Of a stretch of DNA of 64,000 bases, positions 35,601-48,316 are shown piece by piece. The DNA comes from Nymphaea colorata (taxonomy: Eukaryota; Streptophyta; Magnoliopsida; Nymphaeales; Nymphaeaceae). The notes below the pieces were generated by a model. The model saw only the letters and a program-made list of their open reading frames with translations, had not been told where the DNA came from and ran no database searches. The position numbers and the translations under genes were made by a program. The stretch spans positions 11,770,571 through 11,834,570 of the forward strand of contig NC_045151.1 in NCBI RefSeq assembly GCF_008831285.2, read 5' to 3'. Position 1 is the first letter of the stretch; the number at the start of each line of letters is the position of its first letter.

Positions 35601-36200
35601 GATTCTTCATTGGAACTACATAGGTTCAAAATTGAATCATACCAAACAAATCAAAGAATCCCTATTTATAGAAGAGGTTATACAAATGGAGTTGCTGATT
35701 GCAATGGATAGATAATATATGATTATAGGTCTGGCTAATTTCCTGCAACTATTTATTTTCAAAAGTAGATATGCTAGGTGATAATTTTCTTGAGAATAGG
35801 GAAACAATAGAAAAAATTATCATTGACAAACATGCAAGGTGGGTTAGATGGTTTAAGGCCATGAAACAAGGTCAAGCCAACAAGAGGCACCACAAAGTAG
35901 CTCCAAATCTACTCTCTAGCTAGCCATGGATGTTCTCTTGCTAGATTTAGTTTTCAGTGCAACTAAAGAAGAAGATGATTTAAAAGGGAAGGCAGAGATT
36001 GTTACATGACAAACAAAAAATAAGAAATTGTTATATCCAAATACGAAAAGAAAATTGGGAAGGTTCTAAAAAATCTTGAACTAATGTAAGTTTCTCCTTG
36101 AAAATAGTTTCCATATTCTCTCTGATTTACCATTAATATAATAGGCAGATATTCTAGCAAGATACAATTTTCATGTATTGTCAGACAATATTCTTGTATA
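35600..36200. other. Spacer, no clear gene
   Basis: The minus strand may hold the far C-terminal end of Copia-4, but only weak similarity is visible. Confidence 0.3.
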
Positions 36201-38250
36201 AACTACATAACTTTTTTTATTTCATTTAGTCTAGCTTAGCAATTGTGTAGATAGAGTTCGCACTTCCAGTTAATGTTTGTTTGGACAGCAGATTGTTTCC
36301 TTTAGGACCATGTATAAATTTGCATTAGTCAAAGATAAGCAATAAAATCCATTAATTTTTTCTTAGACTCCTCCAGTCTAATTTGCATTGGCAAACATAT
36401 TAATAAGCAGGTAGACCTTGCTAGAGAGCAATCAATTAAAATGGTCCCTTAGGCGGTATTTGATAACACAAAACACTGCATTCATAAGGTACTATAATCT
36501 TCATTTGACAAGGTATTGTTCTTGAATAGGAATGTATAAATTGATATTCTCAGTTGATTGTGTAGAATACATCCATCAAGTGATATTTATGTATAGTAAA
36601 CAGTTAACTAATTTTAGCATTATATTCTAAAACTTACAATCAAAGGAGCTGAACATGGCTTGTCTTTAAGCATTTGAGCACATTTTAGAACATTTTGTAC
36701 ATAATTTGATTGAGTTAACACTAGACCTGGTTGTGTTTATTACCTCCACACTAAGGAAGAAGAACCAACCCAAGTCTTTGACAGAGAATACAACTCATAC
36801 ATCTTTAATCTTGAGCATAAAGGAGATTTTGATATAATCAGCATATACTAGAAAATAAATACATGTCGCCTTCCTTGTCGATATATAAGCAGAGACAAGC
36901 TGGATTAAGAGTCCTGAAATCCGTGTGATTACAAGTAGCAACTTAATCAACACTACCATGCATGTGCTACTTTTTTCAAGTCAAATATGGCTTAATCAAA
37001 TGTTCCTAAATGTCATAGACATTTATCAACATAAGTTCATCTACACGTTTGGTTAGTTAGCCATTCAAGAAAGCATTATGAAACCAATTATTGAATTGGC
37101 AAGCATATTGAGTAGGTACAGCAAGCAGCAGCAAATGATTGTGGGTTTGACCACTAGGTTGAATGTTTCACCATAGTCAACATCAGCTTCTTGATGAAAT
37201 CTTTTGGACACAAGTTTGGCCTTCTATTAAGTGATTGTTGCATCAATGTTTCCTTTTACTTTGATACCCACATTGATCCCAAAACATTATATTTAATGAG
37301 AACTAGGTGTCAATCTTGGGTTTGGAAGTTTCTACCTTTAGATGGATGACATTGAGAACATTGGAAGCTTCTTGATTTGAGTTGGGTTTTATATCAATAA
37401 ATTCTAGACTAAAATTATCATTGACATAGAACACAAACTGGCCATAAATTTTCATGGATTTGAAAGATTCAGTCCTTGAGTTGAGGGGTCAATGTAATTG
37501 GTTAGATGCTAGGTTCATTTGAAATATATTCCATTCTGAGGATATTGGCTTCTGTTGATATTTCTATATTTTTATTCATTTGGCAAATAAAATAGTTCTA
37601 AATCTATTGGTTCAAAACAAATATTTTCAGGTGTGATGGAAACAGTTGGCTTAGGTAATGATATCTCTTCACAACTAGGTTTAAGTCAGGATAGGCATAC
37701 AAGTGATCACTAGTGAAATGCAAGGCCCCATTGATTTGATTCTGCTAAATGATTCTAGTGTGCCCTTTCAAAGTGGTAATCTGAGAGCCCATTAATGATT
37801 CAGTTCATCAGCTTCAACACTTTTAGATATTAGTCATAATGATGATGCAAGTGCAATTGATGAAAAATCTAACTATTAGACTAGTTGTAAACCAAATAAT
37901 ATAGAACAATTGTAAGATGATTTGCAATAATAAATTAAAGATTTTTTGCACCTTCCTTGTACATACGAATTGATAAAACCCCTATTGGCATGTCCAAGTC
38001 TCTAAGGCCATAGTTCACATGTTTCCCTATCTGCTTGTTTGTTGATTAGAACAATTCCTTTCACCTTAATTAGAAGAGTCCCCTATAGTTTATCAATCTC
38101 CAAGGTAGGATCTTTCCTGTGGACTAGTCTTTCTCATAAAATCATATCATTTTTTGAAAATACAAATATTCTCTAGTGAATTGTCTCATAGATAAATTAT
38201 TTTTAACAATTTAAGGGCCATGCATAATTCTCTTAGGAATAAGTTTGATA
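36200..38250 (-). mobile_element. Copia-4: degenerate pol remnant
   Basis: Minus-strand copia motifs in order, from high to low coordinates. RLGHANRGFINSYVQG (about 38005-37955) is the gag-pre-integrase motif. A WVSKVKGNIDATIT-like block and KAKLVSKRFHQEADVDYGET, then FNLVVKPT (about 37270-37140), mark the start of the reverse transcriptase. LVLTQSNYVQNVLKCAQ and MLKDKPC (about 36720-36650) follow, then an RNase H-like INGFYCLSL block (about 36350). The integrase between 37330 and 37950 is not readable and may be deleted. The catalytic YVDD box could not be read with certainty. Heavily mutated and AT-rich. Confidence 0.7.
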
Positions 38251-41200
38251 TATTAGTATCAAGGACACGTGACATTAAGGGACCGTTGAGTGATTGCCAA
38301 TTAGTGAAGCATCTTCCCATTGTTTAGGCCTTTTTCTCCCCCAACGTGTTGGATATTTGTAATGTTGACCATAGAATTTTTACAATAATGTGACTATTGC
38401 TCTTATATTTAGATACCATTATTCATCTCTAGATTCTCAGAAGGTTGACACTAAGAATGCTTTTGGTATGTCATAGAAATTTTTTGCAACATTGCTAGGT
38501 CATCCATCATTTTCCCATGTCATAGAATGCCAAATAGTTGAATTATATTTGAAGTTATTTTCCTATCATTCTTTTGATTGATATTTTGGAATTGTTTGAA
38601 GCAGTCTCGCAACATTAGAAATAGTGACTTTTTCCATGAGCTCAAGTGAAAATGAAAACAATATGTTTAACTTTAGATACTTTGAGAGTGAGAAAAATGA
38701 TATAGCCTTCACGAATGAAATTGAGAAAGAAAACTTCGCACATAGAATGATGGTGCATTTATAGTACAACTATCAATAAGTATGTTGTGGAGAACAAGTC
38801 TTGTCTTTAAGCTATAAAAGCATATCAGTTTGACAAACAAGTAGGAAACAATTAAAGAACTAGCAAATTGATTAGACAAGAAACCTGGCATATGAGCTTA
38901 TTCATGAGAACATGAAAGAACAAAAGCATGGTCTGCAAAATTAGGCATAAGCATGGTAGGTGAAATTTGAGAGAAGTTATCAGTAATTTCTCTTTGAATG
39001 GAAAAAGGGAAAGAACCAAGTATAATATGCTAACACTAGGAACATGATCAAATTCTCTTTTCGAACAATACATTCATATCACCAAGACATGATGCCTAAA
39101 TATAGCCTCATTGAGTACTCATAATACTGTTGCAGCTTTGTTGACATCTAATAGAATAAGAACAATATACTATTTGTGGATTTATTGGATGAGAGGCACA
39201 CAATTTCAAGAAAGATAAACCATCAGTGTTGATGATGTTGCTGAACCCCTCAACTAGGAAGGGGGCATAGACTTCTCAATATTGGAGCTAACATATGCTA
39301 AAAGTGAATTCATTATGAATTCCTAATTTATTTTAACATTTTAAGAACCGTGGACATGGAGGATGACTACTAATCTTTCGTTTAGCAACATTTCAAGGCC
39401 AATTTTGTGGCTCAAATGTTACATGGGCCTATGTAACATGCAGCCAATCAGTCACCAATTAAAAAACCCAAATAAAACCATTTTTTGCTGAAATAATTGC
39501 AAGAATGTAACACCTAGATGAATTTGATAGAGAAAGCATGCCATAGTATAAATTTGAAAATCATATGCTTTGATGTCCGATAGTACTTTAGCACAACTCC
39601 TAGTGATATAAAATCTTTCATCTCTTTTGCCATTTTTTGTAGGTCACTGAAAGATAGGTAAAAAATTGTCCTTAGTTCGATAAACACAAATTATTGCAAA
39701 TTAACATAAAATAAAGGATGACATCGTTAATTTACCTAAGCCTCAGAACAATGAGAGGAGCAAATTGCATCATATTATAAATCAAGTTTCTAGTCCACAG
39801 TCACAAATTAGCTCCTTTTATTCTGTGCACTATAGCTGTATCAATTTCATGGTGCTTAAAATTCTAATTCCTTGTAGTATATTTTTTAAATTGAAAAGTT
39901 ATTAATAGTAAAAAGAAGAAATCATTACTGAAAATTTTTGAAGAATAAAAGATCATGTACTGTGATAATCAAGACTAACAACATAAATGATGGTCCAGAA
40001 GTTTATATCAAAAACAATCATTGAAGCATGTGGCTTCCACAAGAGGAACATAGGAGTGAAATAACTATTTATGAAATTTAGCCTCATGAATATTATTGTT
40101 CTTTTAGACATATGTCACTGTTGAATTATAGATTTCATAAGGAACAATTGAAATATCCTCTCTAAATGGCTTTCATGTTTTGCTTGTTTTCTCTTATCTT
40201 CATTATCATAAAGTTGTGATGATCTTTATTGTTCGTTCTACCAGTGTTGCAGCAATGCATGCACTTGACGCATACCGATGATACTCCACAAGAAATTGAA
40301 CAAAAAACTGCCAAATCAGCCTATTTTTTGTGCATACCAATTGAAGTATTTTGAAATGAAACAAAGAAATCGAGGAATGAGTGCTCCTCATCACGAGGGA
40401 AAGGGAGGGAGTTGTAGTCATGTTTGTTTTTTATAGAATACAGAAAAGATGGAAAACAGATGATGAACACATGAGGTCACCTTTGAAATCATCAATTAAT
40501 TAAAGTTACACAACTATGAACTATTACATAAAAAAATTCAAAATTGCAAGAAAAATTAGCGACAAGACAACAGAAAAAGGAAATAGCATGCAATTCAAGG
40601 ATAAATTAATAATCCTACAAACATTCAAGCTAGAATTTGGGATCATAAGAATACTAGGAATGAGATGAAGGGATTTTATTATTCTAACCCAACATTTAAG
40701 TCCTAAATTCCATATGATTAATGCTTATAAATAGAATAGAAGCACAAAATTTTCAAAATAGCTGGTAGGCTATTGAAGAGTAGAACAAAAGAAAGAGGTG
40801 GCTTTTGATTTTAATACTTTAATTAATAATTTTAGGAAATTATCACAGAAAATACCTTGTTCTAGAATTAAGAAGCTATGTTAGTTTATATAATGAAATG
40901 TAAATGGCACATAAGGGCTCAACATAACCAGCTGGTTGAGTATGGAATAAAATAACTGAGATGTGCATATTTGATCCCTTAATGTCAAGCTTTTTTTTTT
41001 TGACACGTTTGAATATTGGATAGCAAGGACAACAAGCGAGTCATCAAATGTTATTCAATTAGATGGCTGACTGACTTTCTTGGACTCCCATATCTTTTGA
41101 TTCTCATATCTCAAGAACTTGATATATGGTATGTGGAATTGTGATTTTTTATGACAATGTATGTTGACCAAATCACATTTTTTGGCAATTGTTTGTATGT

Positions 41201-42200
41201 AATAAATGCTTGGATCATCTTTCTAGACCAAACATGTGGTCTTTTTAAGTTAAAAATATGTAGAAATCTATGAACTATTTGTATTGAAATGACACCCTCA
41301 TTTAAAGTGATGCAATAGTTGAATAACAAAAAGATAAGACAACAATGGATAATTCCTACCAAACTAATGAAAAAAAAAATATCAAAAGAAAAATAAAGTC
41401 ATAAATAGGTGGATAATGTAGATGTGATGCATGAACATCATCATACTTTAGTGGACAACAAAAACAAACAGCACCACAAAATTAAAAGAAAATTCCCAAT
41501 TTGCAATTTCATAAGTGCAGAAGAAATAGAGTAGCCTTCAATTTATAAAAGAAAGGTTGTGTATATTTTTACATTGAGAGCCTACAAGTTTTGTCATGTA
41601 AAAATATAGTAGTATGTAAAACAAAAGAGACAAAATATTTTGTCAACCTAGCATGATTGGTCATAGAAGTTTGTTGAAAATATGTATACATCAAACACAT
41701 TTATTCAATCATTGTATACTTATTTAATTTTTGAAATTTTGTTTGATCATTGTAAGGAGAAAATGAAATGGCTTGATATACGCTTTTGCAAATGGCTAGA
41801 CTAAGAAGATTCTTCTATTAGGTTAAGCAGAGAGCAGGTGAGGTAGGCAGCAAAGACGATGTCTATGGATCAATAGTGAGTGCAACATCTTAATAAAGAT
41901 AGAGAGAGAGAGAGAGGCAAGAAAAGTGTTAAAGATTGATAGAGGTTGAGAAAGAGAGTGTAAGGGAGAGAGAGATGCAGAAATTTATACAATGGAAAAT
42001 TGATAAACAGGGAGAGAGAAATAGAACGAGGTCAGATCAAGAGAAAGATCGAGAGAGCAAAGACAAAGAGACCAAGTGATCAATCAAGAGAGAGAGAGAG
42101 GGCAAAGGCAGAGTAGGAAGAACAATAGATAGATAATGCATTAGAAACCTTCTATGTTGTGGTGATAGTTCAAGTGCCAATAGTATGTGATACCTGAAAC
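38250..42200. other. AT-rich gene-free interval
   Basis: Nearly 4 kb of AT-rich sequence in which no open stretch has a recognisable domain. The HPSFSH-like motif near 38500 (+) is too short to assign. A GA-rich block fills 41900-42110. Confidence 0.45.
41900..42110. repeat. GA-rich purine tract
   Basis: Repeated GAGAGA blocks with interruptions on the plus strand, just outside the 3' LTR of Copia-5. Confidence 0.85.
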
Positions 42201-42521
42201 ATAAAAAGTTCTTGAACTTGGGTAACTTCTCGTTTGTGGATCACATCCAATTTTGTATGATGCCTACTCTGAGGTAAAACAACCCCTAAAAGATTGCAAA
42301 ATGTCAAAGAGAACCAAGAAAGAGAAATGAACATGTCTCATGTTGATTTCCATAGAGATTTCACAAGCAAATAAATACATTTTGAGAGGATAGACACAAT
42401 GAGTGTCAATATCGCTTACATCATAGAAATATGACAAACTTCCAAACATCTTCCATGATAAATATATCAACTCCTACAACTATGAGGTTTCCAAATGTCC
42501 ATAGAAATACAATGTTTGGCA
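42200..42521 (-). repeat. Copia-5 3' LTR
   Basis: On the minus strand the LTR begins TGCCAAACATTG directly after GGGAG (short polypurine tract) and the pol terminus. Its interior aligns with the 5' LTR at 48317-48930: both contain AATAC(A/G)TTTTGAGA, then (G)ATGGACAC/GATAGACAC, AACTCCTA and ATGAG(A/G)TTTCCAAAT blocks in the same order. Confidence 0.7.
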
Positions 42522-42534
42522 CTCCCGTCAAGTT

Positions 42535-42640
42535 GGAGCTCTTGGATCAATGAGCCCCAACTTGTATCTTAACTTAGGAAAGGAGACCTTGCCTAATGCA
42601 TTCATAAAAATGTCTGCAACTTGATCCCTTGTCTCGTCTT
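42535..42640 (-). pseudogene. Copia-5 pol C-terminus
   Basis: The minus strand reads DQVADIFMNALGKVSFPKLR and then YKLGLIDPRAPT before a stop. This matches the last residues of copia polyproteins (DQLADIxTKALxxxxFxxLRxKLGL). The stop lies just before the polypurine tract and LTR, as expected. Confidence 0.85.
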
Positions 42641-42699
42641 TAATGCAAAAATTTTCATTCCTACATGCAGATTATGATAAATTAGGATGTCATTACCTA

Positions 42700-45034
42700 T
42701 ATTCTCCTCTTTTTTGTGTAGGATTTCGAGAGATGGGACCTGACCTATCAGTATGAGGTCTAACCATTTCTGGTGCTTTTATATGAGTAGACTAAATGTT
42801 TCAATTCCTAAGTCTAAATGTTGTCCAAAACCTATGAAAAGTAAAGGTACCCTAGTCTTAAGATTATGCATGTTTTGAAATCAAAATAGGTCTTAGAAAT
42901 AGACTTATGAACAAGAATAATTAAATCTTGATGCCTTTTTATGTCAGGATCATCATAGATCAATGCAAATCGCTATCTTAAATCTAATATAATGCACGCA
43001 AAATCTAGGTCATATAGACTTCGCATCCATTCTCTACTAGGACTAAGGTGTAGGAAAAGGACTACTAGGAGAAAATTGGATTTGAATATCATGGTTTAGA
43101 TCAACATAAGGTTTATGATTTGAATCCAATATTTTGAATTAAGATAGATCCAAATAGACTAGAGGGAGGTCGATCAAGAAAACTAGGTGCAGTCTTGTCT
43201 ACACTAGGTTTACACTTACCTAAGGCTAGGTTTTACTGCAGTACATGTGTTTGATCTTAGTCAAACCATGATATAAGCTTCATTTATTCCATATCAATGA
43301 GTGTTAAAGAGAGTTGACTAGATCTAGGCAATTGGACTAGGTTTGCAAATAATGGACTCTAAGACTGGTATGAGCTAGGTCTTAGAGAGCTGAGATAAGT
43401 TTGGACTTCATGCCTACATGACCTATGGTTTTTTATCTAAAGAGATTGTTTTTTAAAAATATTTTGGAGAAAACTATGGTTTGAAACGATTCTTGCATGA
43501 GGACTAGGCTCAATTTTATGTTTTCACATGCCTAGGATGATGTACATAGGGTATGCTACTAGGCTGACCTAGTTTAGTTTTAAACAAAGAATGCATGTGG
43601 GTGCAAGGTGGTTTAGTACATGTTAAAACAGAGGTGCAATGCATACTTAAAGAAAATATGAAGGAAAACTATATTCTATATGTGTTATTTAAGTAAAACC
43701 ACATATGCAAGAACATGAAATTAAAAGGAAGAGATAAGGAAGAGATGGACATACCTGACCCCTATGCCTACCCTAAAAACATTAAAAGAAATATAATATA
43801 AGAAATAAACATGTTAAAATAAGATAAATCTAAGACCTAAGTTAGAAAAAAACTAAACTAAACATGTTATAAGCAAAAAAAAAACTAAACTAAACATGCT
43901 AAAAGCAATAAGAAAACTAAACTAAACATGCATAAAGAAAAACATTACATTGCAAATAAGAAAAAAAAAAGAAAAAAGAAATTACCAGTACTTGAAGCCT
44001 TGGCTAAGCGGGCTCATGCAACCCTACACTGAGCCTGGTTGGGTCTAGTTGGAGTCTAATGCAGCCCGAACCACGACTTAGATGATGACTCTAAAAATTT
44101 AACTTGTTTTAAACTAATCCTTTATAAGTACCTAGTTGAAATTTTTCCAACTATTGTAGGTTTCTCTAAGAAAGCTCAAGTGTGTAGAGGAAGGAAGAGG
44201 AAGAGCCCTATTTATAGGAGAGAGAAGTGGCAAACTTCTTTGACCCCATCGACAAATGACTAAACTTTTGACATTCTCTCTTCTCTCAACTCAAAACCAT
44301 ACGTTAAAAGCATGTTTTCGCATGCATGGAGAAGTGTTGATTGATTCTTGATAAAGTATTTATATTGACATAGAGTGTGGAGAACGAACAATGCAATAAT
44401 ATGAAGACAAGAAAAAGACACTTTCAAATCTTATCCTAAAACTTTATATAAATAGAAAAAATGTTACGGCCACACGTGGATTCTGATTTTGATTTTGTCT
44501 GTAAGGAGAGGGTTCAACAAAGAATCATGCATGTTTCAAGTGCTTGAGTGCGAATTGACATTAAATGTAGTGAGAAAATCATGATGTGTTTTTGTTATGA
44601 TGTACATTAATCTCACATGTGGATTCTAGATCTGGGTTTGATACTTTGACCTAGATCCTGGTCCAACTCCGAGGAAAATTCTACAAGATGGATCAGGATA
44701 TGGTATTAGGATTTGGATTATGACTTGATATCTGGGATCATAAATGAAAATAATGGATCTCATTTTATAAAAGTAGATCAGGTCTGAAACTTGGATATGA
44801 GATCCAAGTATATAAATAAGACATGGATGTGTGATCTGGATCAAAAATATGAAATGAAGATCTAAAAATAGCATCCTAGGTGGCTTGGGTTTAGGTGTTC
44901 AATACTGGTGTAAAAAGTGTTTGTTTGGCTCAAAAATGACCCTTAAAAAAATGTTCTTGAAATTTGGTCATTGAAAATCTCATTGTGAAGGGTAACATGG
45001 TCATTTAAACTTGTAAACAATTTGGGTGTTCACA
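42700..45034 (-). repeat. Gypsy-like LTR family, copy 1 (nested in Copia-5)
   Basis: On the minus strand CAAAGAGGGGCATC is followed by TGTGAACACCC at 45034. This is the polypurine tract plus LTR start typical of plant gypsy elements (TGTAGACACC-like). Markers shared with copies near 58-60 kb and 62-64 kb include a GATCATCAT-GATCAA block (42951), an AAAACTATAT-TATTTAA block (43660) and GACATACCTGACC (43750). No pol domain was readable, so it may be a large LTR, a solo LTR or a non-autonomous element. Confidence 0.6.
43845..43937. repeat. Three tandem units of about 32 bp
   Basis: AAAACTAAACTAAACATG followed by TTATAAGC or CTAAAAGC or CATAAAG occurs three times in succession. The units are nearly identical, separated by A-rich spacers. 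Confidence 0.85.
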
Positions 45035-46416
45035 GATGCCCCTCTTTGCTACTAAGCTGGAATTATGCTTAGAGGCAAAAGACCGAACACCCATCTTGAA
45101 AATGATGAAAGTTTTTAAATTAGACTTCCAACAAGGAAAATCCATTTTGAAATATATATAATGTCCCAATGTAAATACCGGCATTTGAGATTCCTTTGTT
45201 TATATCTCTTGTATCTTGTGAGCACTTGCATGATTTCATTTACTGCAAAGGCAAATTCATTTAACCAATGTTATGAGATTTGTTTGAGATGATTATCCTT
45301 TTATTTCCACATGATAAGCTAAGAAGGGTCACTCTTTATGCCATAGGTCTTCTTAGTGTAGGATTTTCACTGTCTTGTCTCCATTTTTAATCACAAGAAG
45401 CTTATTTATTTATCAGAGAAATCTTGATTTTCCATACAGACATTTTGCTTGTTACATTCTTGAATTTGGCCATTTTTTGTTCTTTTGCCTTTGTTTTTGT
45501 TTTCATGATATTTCAAGCCAACCTTCACCTATAAAGAAAATACCTCACCACCCAACCGGCTACTACGAGACTTCCTCGCTTTAATGGTTATGTAGCTTTG
45601 TCATGTGCAATATCATGTTTATCGAGCTTTCTAATGAATCTTTATAACAAGTTTTGAATTGGTAGCTCCCATACCAGTTTGTGGCCTTAGGATACTAGGT
45701 GTAGAACACCCCTTGAACTTACTTGTTCGAGTTCAGAAGTCTTTAAAAGACATAACTAGATGAATATTTATATAACATACAATTTTGTAGAATAAAAGCA
45801 ATCAGCTTTACACTTAACAGATACTTTCGAGTACTGATCTAGTGGAATGACTATATTTGCCTTGTTCCCATCTCTCAATGCTCAATCCTTTTATGTTTTG
45901 CCTATTTTGCTTACGTCAACTCAGACTCTTGTTCTTTAATTGATTCTTGATATGCTCCTATTTTACCAGGGGAATAAAGGTAGTGACTTTCCTAAACTTT
46001 GATTCCCTCTTTTCATGACTTATAACATGGTCCTGTCAAAACTTTTGTCCTTTGACGATCATCAAATCACTGGTTGGAATTTTTTATTAAAGGTACTCTA
46101 GCTTGAAATCGAAAGGCATGAGCTTTGTTTACAAGGTCTTTATGCTTGCATTCAGACATGTGATTTTGTTGTGGGGTTGCAATGCTGGAGTATTAGCATC
46201 AATGTCCTTTTGGTGTAAAAGATTTTCCATGTTGTTAGAAAAAAATTAAGCACCAGTCATACAGATTTTTGCTCAATAGTAGATTGAAGTTTATTTTGCA
46301 TCATGGGTATGAGATTTTGATTGACAGTATGTTTCATATTTTAATGCATGATTTATACATATGTTCATCGACAAAATTTATCAACAATAGTAAGAGAGTA
46401 GTGAACTGCAGATAGC

Positions 46417-46823
46417 AAAGCCATTAGATCGAGACAAGTTTGATGGTGGATATAGAACTATTAGAAAAAGGTAAACAAGTTTGTTTGACAAGATAACATA
46501 TAGAGCCATGTTCATCAACATAAGTAAAATTAAGAGAACTGAAAAAAAGTTTAAACAGGAAAATGAAGGGTGAGTTAGTCTAACATGCCATAAGGTGGAC
46601 TGCCTTGGAATAATAGTGATAAGTTTTTCAATCTCAAGGGCATACAATCCACTCCATTCTACCATTCTCAATGTCTTCATTGAGTGTCCTATATGACACA
46701 AAGTTGATTGTCAAAGATAAAAACACAATTATTTTTTGCAACTAATTTAGTAACCAACATAAGATTTAGAGAATGATGGAACATACAAAGCATGAGATAG
46801 TGTAAGGCAAGAACTAAGATGGT
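46417..46823. repeat. 407-bp tandem duplication inside Copia-5, unit 1
   Basis: Begins near AAGCCATTAGATCGAGACAA and ends with GGCAAGAACTAAGATG; it is repeated immediately. The units differ by a few substitutions and short indels, so this is younger than the LTR divergence. Confidence 0.85.
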
Positions 46824-47230
46824 GGAGCCATTAGATCAAGAGACAAGTTTGATGGTGGATACAGAACTATTAGAAAAAGTTAAACGAGTTTGTTTGACAA
46901 GATAACATATAGAGCAATGTTCATCAACATAAGTAAAATCAAGAGAACTGAAAAAAAGTTTAAACAGGAAAATGAAGGGTGAGTGAGTCTAACATGCCAT
47001 AAGGTGGACTGCCTTGGAATAACAGCGATAAGTTTTTCAATCTGAAGGGCATACAATCCACTCCATTCTACCATTCTCAATGTCTTCATTGAGTGTCCTA
47101 TATGACAAAGTTGATTGTCAAAGATAAAAACACAATTATTTTTTGCAACTAATTTAGTAACCGACATAAGATTAAAAGAGAATGATGGAACATACAAAGC
47201 ATGAGATAGTGTAAGGCAAGAACTAAGATG
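46824..47230. repeat. 407-bp tandem duplication inside Copia-5, unit 2
   Basis: Second unit, starting GGAGCCATTAGATCAAGAGA and ending with the same GGCAAGAACTAAGATG. It carries the less damaged gag-pre-integrase copy. Confidence 0.85.
46880..47197 (-). pseudogene. Copia-5 gag-pre-integrase fragment
   Basis: The minus strand reads MYVPSFSFNLMSVTKLVAK, NNCVFIFDNQLCHI, MVEWSGLYAL and WHVRLTHPSFSCL, the characteristic segment between protease and integrase in copia polyproteins. Usual VP-x-(F/L)-x-x-NLxSVxKL and WHxRLGHPS motifs are kept except Gly to Thr in RLTHPS. It stops before the zinc-binding part of integrase. A second, shorter copy (46381-46701) arises from the 407-bp duplication. Confidence 0.85.
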
Positions 47231-47304
47231 AATCTTATTGACATGTGTATGGGATTAGATTGGTATAAAGTAGGAGACACGAGATGAGACAAAGAGTTAG
47301 TGAT

Positions 47305-47340
47305 ATGATGTGTAGCTGTTGTGTCAATAACCCAAGTTAA
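47305..47340 (-). pseudogene. Copia-5 aspartic protease active-site remnant
   Basis: The minus strand reads TWVIDTTATHHIT, matching the retroelement protease signature WxxDSGAxxHxT with Ser-Gly replaced by Thr-Thr. A stop follows in the next bases. Confidence 0.7.
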
Positions 47341-47399
47341 TTTGAGACGCTAGACAAGCAACGGTTGAGGAAAGTAATATACCTGCAAGGTTGACCTTG

Positions 47400-48130
47400 G
47401 GAGAGGCAGCTGAAGTTGGCCGTTGGAAGATCCCCTCTTGAGAAAGAAGTGAAGGTGATAACATCGAGCTTTGATGTGCCTGAATCTTCCACAAAGTTCA
47501 CCTTTGAGGCCTTGTACATTCCTTGCACTTGTGAGTGTGTCAGGGTCATGTTCTTGCTTCTTCACGGCAGCTGCAGATATTTTCAAATTGTTCATGGTGT
47601 CGCTCTTCTTGAATCAACAAGGCATATGCCTTTGATATGGATGTACGGTATGTGATCCTTAAGAAGGATCTGGCTACAAATTGACCCATATATAGCTCTC
47701 ATTTAATCTCATCAAAAACTGAATCAGCCTACCCTGTTGTTGTATATCGAGAACTTTTTTCTGCCCCTCAGTCACAGGCAAGCAGCATGACATAAGAGTC
47801 CCATACAGCCTTGATTTGGGTGAATTATGAACCAATATAAGACTGAGACTACTTGCAATTAATTATTTGTTGTTGTATTTGATATAGTCTTGGAGTATTG
47901 GATTGAGAAAGCCTTGTTTTCATTTCTTCCCAAACCTTAGAAGTGGACCAAGCATAGACAATAGTTGACCACAACGATTTATAAAGCAAAATAAGAAGGC
48001 ATTGATTGGACTATGTTATTCCATCGTTCCCGAGAGACAAAAAGAGAATGAGGAGCCCAGGGTTTTGCAATAGAGCCATCAACAGAACCTATTTTATTTT
48101 TCACTAAAAGAACCATCGTCATGGCTTGTC
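47400..48130 (-). pseudogene. Copia-5 gag remnant with zinc knuckle
   Basis: From the 5' side, MTMVLLVKNKIGSVDGSIAK (about 48120-48065) and ERWNNIVQSM match the N-terminal copia gag. A QFLMRLNESYIWVN-like block lies near 47730. CGRFRHIKARCYHL (about 47500-47455) is a CCHC-type knuckle, C-G-R-x-x-H-x-K-x-x-C, with the first cysteine pair damaged. Gag would package element RNA. Stops and shifts separate the pieces. Confidence 0.75.
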
Positions 48131-48304
48131 TCCACATCTCTTAATTATCTCCAGTTAATTGTTGAGAGATGAGACACATACCAGGGTTATCAGAGTTGTG
48201 GACATAATAGGAGGTACCAACATACTGAGCGGATGGCTCACTTTCTACAGTAGCTCCTGTCGCTCGTTTTGAATCTACTGTGATCTCTCGTTAAAGGGCC
48301 ATGG

Positions 48305-48316
48305 GCTCTGATACCA
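48305..48316 (-). other. Primer-binding site complementary to initiator methionyl-tRNA
   Basis: The minus strand reads TGGTATCAGAGC, the standard copia primer-binding site, immediately after an LTR ending in CA (48317). This fixes both orientation and the LTR border. Confidence 0.9.

Noticed and set aside
38430-38530. LLGHPSFSHV-like motif on the plus strand suggesting a further copia gag-pre-integrase
   Set aside because: Too short, no adjacent copia motif in the same orientation, and it lies beside the minus-strand Copia-4.
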